Positions 61,090 to 64,000 of a stretch of DNA of 64,000 nt are shown here, piece after piece. The notes below the pieces were generated by a model, which searched no databases, was not told the DNA's origin, and saw nothing but the letters and a program-made list of their open reading frames with translations. The position numbers and the translations under genes were made by a program. Origin of the DNA: Hyphomicrobiales bacterium. Lineage in GTDB: Bacteria; Pseudomonadota; Alphaproteobacteria; Rhizobiales; Rhizobiaceae. Every line of letters starts with the position of its first letter. Position 1 is the stretch's first letter. The stretch is taken from contig UEGR01000013.1 of assembly GCA_900465685.1 (NCBI GenBank), positions 269,781 to 333,780 on the forward strand. The letters run 5' to 3'.

Positions 61090-61794
61090 ATGTCTGGAGA
61101 AAAAGTTGCAATCATCACCGCTGGCGGTTCCGGTATGGGCGCTGCGGCTGCACGCAAGCTGGCACAGGACGGATATCGCGTGGCGATCTTGTCGTCATCC
61201 GGCAAGGGCGAAGCGCTGGCGCAGGAATTGGGCGGCGTGGGCGTCACCGGCTCAAATCTGGTCAATGACGATGTGAAGCGCCTTGTCGATCTGGCGATGG
61301 ACAAGTGGGGCAGGGTGGATGCACTGGTCAATTCTGCCGGTCACGGTCCGCGTGCGCCGATCCTCGAATTAACTGACGAAGACTGGCATAAGGGCATGGA
61401 GGTTTACTTCCTGAGCGCTGTGCGCCCAATCCGCCTGGTAACGCCGATCATGGAAGCACAGGGCGGCGGCTCTATCGTCAACATTTCGACGGCATGGGCC
61501 TCGGAGCCTTCGGCCATGTTTCCGACTTCGGCGACATTCCGGGCGGGTCTGGCCAGCTTCACCAAGATCTTCGCGGACAACTATGCCGCCAAGAACATCC
61601 GTATGAACAATGTGCTGCCCGGCTGGATCGACAGTCTTCCGTCTACTGATGAACGGCGCGACAGCGTGCCGATGAACCGCTATGGCACGGCAGAGGAAAT
61701 CGCCGCGACGATCGCGTTTCTGGTGTCTGATGGGGCAGGTTACATTACCGGGCAGAACCTTCGCGTTGACGGTGGCGTGACCCGTTCCGTTTGA
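61090..61794 (+). CDS. SDR-family protein lacking the YxxxK catalytic motif
   Basis: A 234-residue SDR. The nucleotide-binding motif is ITAGGSGMGAA; NSAG (VNSAGHG) and Ser in VNISTAWAS are present. At the YxxxK position the sequence reads PTSATFRAGLASF, so both the catalytic Tyr and Lys appear to be replaced. The C-terminus (GYITGQNLRVDGG) is normal, so the gene is not simply degraded. AAAGGAG lies 6 nt upstream. It may be a non-redox or altered-mechanism SDR, controlled by the divergent LysR protein. Confidence 0.88.
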   Translation: MSGEKVAIITAGGSGMGAAAARKLAQDGYRVAILSSSGKGEALAQELGGVGVTGSNLVNDDVKRLVDLAMDKWGRVDALVNSAGHGPRAPILELTDEDWHKGMEVYFLSAVRPIRLVTPIMEAQGGGSIVNISTAWASEPSAMFPTSATFRAGLASFTKIFADNYAAKNIRMNNVLPGWIDSLPSTDERRDSVPMNRYGTAEEIAATIAFLVSDGAGYITGQNLRVDGGVTRSV

Positions 61795-61816
61795 TCAGTT
61801 CTTGTCTGGAACAATC

Positions 61817-61854
61817 AAGAAGCGGTGCCGGTCATTGGGCCAGCGCCGCTTCTT
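61817..61854 (+). terminator. Terminator-like hairpin after the SDR gene
   Basis: A 9-bp outer stem AAGAAGCGG / CCGCTTCTT with further inner pairs, followed by ATTCTA. It lies in the 80-bp gap before the PNPOx-family gene. Confidence 0.6.
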
Positions 61855-61874
61855 ATTCTATGGAGTGACGCAGA

Positions 61875-62459
61875 ATGGAGCCTATCGAAGAAGTGGAACT
61901 TGCTGCATGGGCAGAGCTTAACGCGGCGGCGTCTTCTCCGGAATCCGGCTTCCGTTATGTGAATCTCTGTTCGGTTGATGCCGAAAACTTACCTCAGGCG
62001 CGAATGGTTGTGCTTCGGCGAACCGACGTGACCAAACGGATGCTTGAATTTCACACTGATACGCGCAGCGCCAAATGGGGTGAATTTGGCGCTCATCCTT
62101 ATGCGACATTGCTCGGTTACTGTTCACAGACGCGTTTGCAGCTTCGATTGCAGGGAACGGTAGAGCTTCACGCGCCGGGTAGCGCAGTTGCCGAAACGGC
62201 TTGGGAAATGCTCCCTGCCAGGACGCGTGCGACCTATGCAGGAGGCCCACCCGGAGATGAGCTTGCCTTTGCAAGCGACGAAAATCCATTCGTATCGAAA
62301 CTTGCAGACGGTGCTGATGGTAAAAAGCACTTCGGCGTGCTGGCTTTTCGAGCGGGTATGCTGGATTGGTTTCAGCTTCGGCGGGAGGGTAATCGCAGGG
62401 CGCGATTCAGCTATGACCCAGCTGGCGTGGTCATGGCTTCCGAATGGATCAATCCTTGA
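61875..62459 (+). CDS. Pyridoxamine 5'-phosphate oxidase-family flavoprotein
   Basis: A 194-residue split-barrel FMN protein of the PNPOx family. PdxH-like segments are ARMVVLRR, EFHTDTRSAKWGEF, RLQLRLQGTVEL and a C-terminal MLDWFQLRREGNRRARFSYD. It is ~20-25 residues shorter than typical PdxH and lacks its C-terminal WRLAP-type ending, so it may be a non-PdxH member of the family. GGAG lies before the ATG. Confidence 0.87.
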   Translation: MEPIEEVELAAWAELNAAASSPESGFRYVNLCSVDAENLPQARMVVLRRTDVTKRMLEFHTDTRSAKWGEFGAHPYATLLGYCSQTRLQLRLQGTVELHAPGSAVAETAWEMLPARTRATYAGGPPGDELAFASDENPFVSKLADGADGKKHFGVLAFRAGMLDWFQLRREGNRRARFSYDPAGVVMASEWINP

Positions 62460-62597
62460 TACGAAACCACCTCGCTTGCAAATCGCACTTCAAGCTAGAA
62501 CACACCCTAGCCAAACAATTAGATCGCGTAATCTATCTTATGGAACTTTCCGACGGCCTGAGTTTCAACCACAGCTAATCAGATAACTCGTTCAGCT

Positions 62598-63767
62598 TTA
62601 GCCCATTGCAACGACTTCAGTTCGGTTACGTCCGTTATTCTTTGCAGCGTACAGTGCTTTATCTGCGCGTATCATCACGTCGTCAAATTTGGTCGGCGCA
62701 GTTCGCGTCACCAGTCCAATCGAAACCGTCACCGATATGGACACGTTCTCTATCGCGAAACTGTTCTCAGCCACCGCATTGCGGATATGTTCCGCCGCTG
62801 TTTCGGCGTCCAGACTACTCTTCTCTCCAAAGATGATAACGAATTCCTCACCACCAGTCCGAGCGATGAAGTCGTCTGCTTCCAGGACACTTTTCAATCT
62901 CTGCGAAAGAGTCTGTAGGACAAGATCGCCTGCAAAATGGCCATAGGTATCATTGATGGATTTGAACCAGTCAATGTCCAGAACCGCTACTGCGCGATGC
63001 ATCGAATTCTCGTCGTTGGATTCGATAATTGATGTGCCATAAGCGATCAGTGAGCGGCGATTCGGAAGATCAGTCAAATAATCGCGAGACGCGGCATTCT
63101 GCCAACGGCGCTTCACCTGATCGGAGCACATCAGCAGGAATGTCGTCGTCCCGATGACAGGTAGCACCGATAAGAACACAGGCGTGACACTGTTCATCCA
63201 ATGGGTGTTGTCGGCTATCGTAAAGTTCGCTTTCGTATCCAGCGATACATATAAAATTGCACGAAGTATCGTCGTAAACGCGGCCATCATATAGATGACC
63301 GACATTGCAAAACGGCTTCGGGATTGATACTCCGCCGAATGCTCTTTGCTGATCAGAATTGACGTGGATGCAAGCATAATGATGGCCCAGAGAACCGATA
63401 CTATGACCACACGTGCTTTGATATCTGGGACGTAAACTACATAGTAGAGAAATGCGAGCATTCCCAAAAGCGGCACCAACAACACATTTGAGTAAAGTGG
63501 CAAGCCGTGAAACCGTCTTATGGCAAGATGATACATGCTGAGCGCCGTAACCAGAACCACATTGGCGACAATGACAGTGAGATCTTTGGGCAAGTAAACT
63601 TCGGCTGCAAAAATCCCGCAGCCTAATGCCACAAGAAGCGTCGCCCACTGCCAAATACGGGCGGCTGGTCGCAGAGCGGCGGGAAAATCCGAAAGGATGG
63701 CACTCAGAACGCCACCATTTGCGAGAATGATCAGCATGACTGTGATATAAACTGATTTTGCGTCCAT
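62598..63767 (-). CDS. Membrane-bound diguanylate cyclase (GGDEF domain)
   Basis: A 389-residue protein. The N-terminal ~220 residues contain about seven hydrophobic segments; the C-terminal GGDEF domain (~230-385) has DYLTDLPNRRS, DIDWFKSINDTYGH and the active-site RTGGEEF. The inhibitory RxxD site five residues before GGEEF is changed to LEAD, so product inhibition through the classical I-site is unlikely. It makes c-di-GMP. AGAGGGCGGGG lies before the ATG. It is convergent with the PNPOx gene across 138 bp with no clear hairpin. Confidence 0.92.
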   Translation of the reverse strand: MDAKSVYITVMLIILANGGVLSAILSDFPAALRPAARIWQWATLLVALGCGIFAAEVYLPKDLTVIVANVVLVTALSMYHLAIRRFHGLPLYSNVLLVPLLGMLAFLYYVVYVPDIKARVVIVSVLWAIIMLASTSILISKEHSAEYQSRSRFAMSVIYMMAAFTTILRAILYVSLDTKANFTIADNTHWMNSVTPVFLSVLPVIGTTTFLLMCSDQVKRRWQNAASRDYLTDLPNRRSLIAYGTSIIESNDENSMHRAVAVLDIDWFKSINDTYGHFAGDLVLQTLSQRLKSVLEADDFIARTGGEEFVIIFGEKSSLDAETAAEHIRNAVAENSFAIENVSISVTVSIGLVTRTAPTKFDDVMIRADKALYAAKNNGRNRTEVVAMG

Positions 63768-64000
63768 GCCCCGCCCTCTTCGATACTGAAGAAGTCGAAA
63801 TGCTCCCCAGGTCGCCGGAATGCTTTATATTAAATGTGCTTATTTTCCCAAATCGAATTCAAGATAGCAAGTAGTGCCTAAACGATACTAACAACTATAA
63901 TGTAGAGCGCACTCATTGATAAATGCATAAGAATTAATAATTGCAGTATCGTAGAGTGAAGCATCGGCCTTTACCTGTTCAGCATTTTCCGCATTTGTTG
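63768..64000. other. AT-rich non-coding end of the window
   Basis: 233 bp upstream of the diguanylate cyclase gene without a convincing reading frame. It presumably carries that gene's promoter; no clear motif was found. Confidence 0.4.

Noticed and set aside
1..64000. CRISPR arrays, insertion sequences, prophage, tRNA or rRNA genes
   Set aside because: Looked for repeat-spacer patterns, transposase-like proteins, terminal repeats and cloverleaf/CCA ends; none was seen by eye.

Overview
The window looks like a chromosomal segment of an alphaproteobacterium of the Rhizobiales, most like the Brucella/Ochrobactrum group. This is inferred from protein flavour, moderately high GC, dense ATG/TGA-overlapping operons and the large number of ABC importers. 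No ribosomal, tRNA, phage, IS or CRISPR signature was seen. About 60 protein genes are called. Nearly all belong to compact catabolic islands, each with its own importer and regulator.

Layout. (1) 1-1313: 3' part of an OmpA-family protein. (2) 1379-11169: RpiR regulator, D-threonine aldolase/D-serine dehydratase-like PLP enzyme, MlrC-type (M81) metallopeptidase, complete Dpp/Opp-type peptide importer and a RidA protein; a 19-bp motif is shared by the two intergenic regions. (3) 11221-12546: MFS symporter. (4) 12749-16969: cyoABCD, a bo3-type quinol oxidase without cyoE. (5) 16994-23828, minus strand: Liv-type importer, a LysR protein with two tandem HTH domains and a DUF1932-type NAD(P) dehydrogenase. 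It is divergent from (6) 24122-28540: a gallate-type lower pathway (GalB-like hydratase, VOC extradiol dioxygenase, GalC-like aldolase, GalD-like tautomerase, LysR). (7) 28673-36964: shikimate-dehydrogenase-like enzyme, second Liv-type importer, SMP-30 lactonase and QuiC-type 3-dehydroshikimate dehydratase. (8) 37149-42458: AprA-like flavoprotein, 2[4Fe-4S] ferredoxin and a NitT/TauT/Ssu-type importer. (9) 42586-54702: a sugar island with two DeoR regulators, two FGGY kinases, an M42 peptidase-like protein (SgcX-like), a BtpA/SgcQ protein, a HAD phosphatase and an Rbs/Lsr-type importer. (10) 54873-60071: SDR plus a CUT1 sugar importer. (11) 60100-63767: LysR, an SDR lacking the YxxxK motif, a PNPOx-family protein and a membrane diguanylate cyclase.

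How it fits together. Sections 5-7 can be read as one aromatic/hydroaromatic catabolic region. Shikimate-type compounds are oxidised (AroE-like) and dehydrated to protocatechuate (QuiC). A ring-cleavage enzyme (VOC) and the galBCD set would finish to pyruvate and oxaloacetate. The classical LigAB dioxygenase, LigC dehydrogenase and LigI lactonase are absent, while a VOC dioxygenase, a DUF1932 dehydrogenase and an SMP-30 lactonase are present. Section 9 resembles the uncharacterised E. coli sgc operon (sgcX, sgcQ, sgcR), with an ABC importer plus kinases where sgc has a PTS.

Limits: all assignments come from reading motifs and gene order by eye; no database search was run. Substrates of the transporters are not determined. 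Operators are proposed from symmetry and repetition only.
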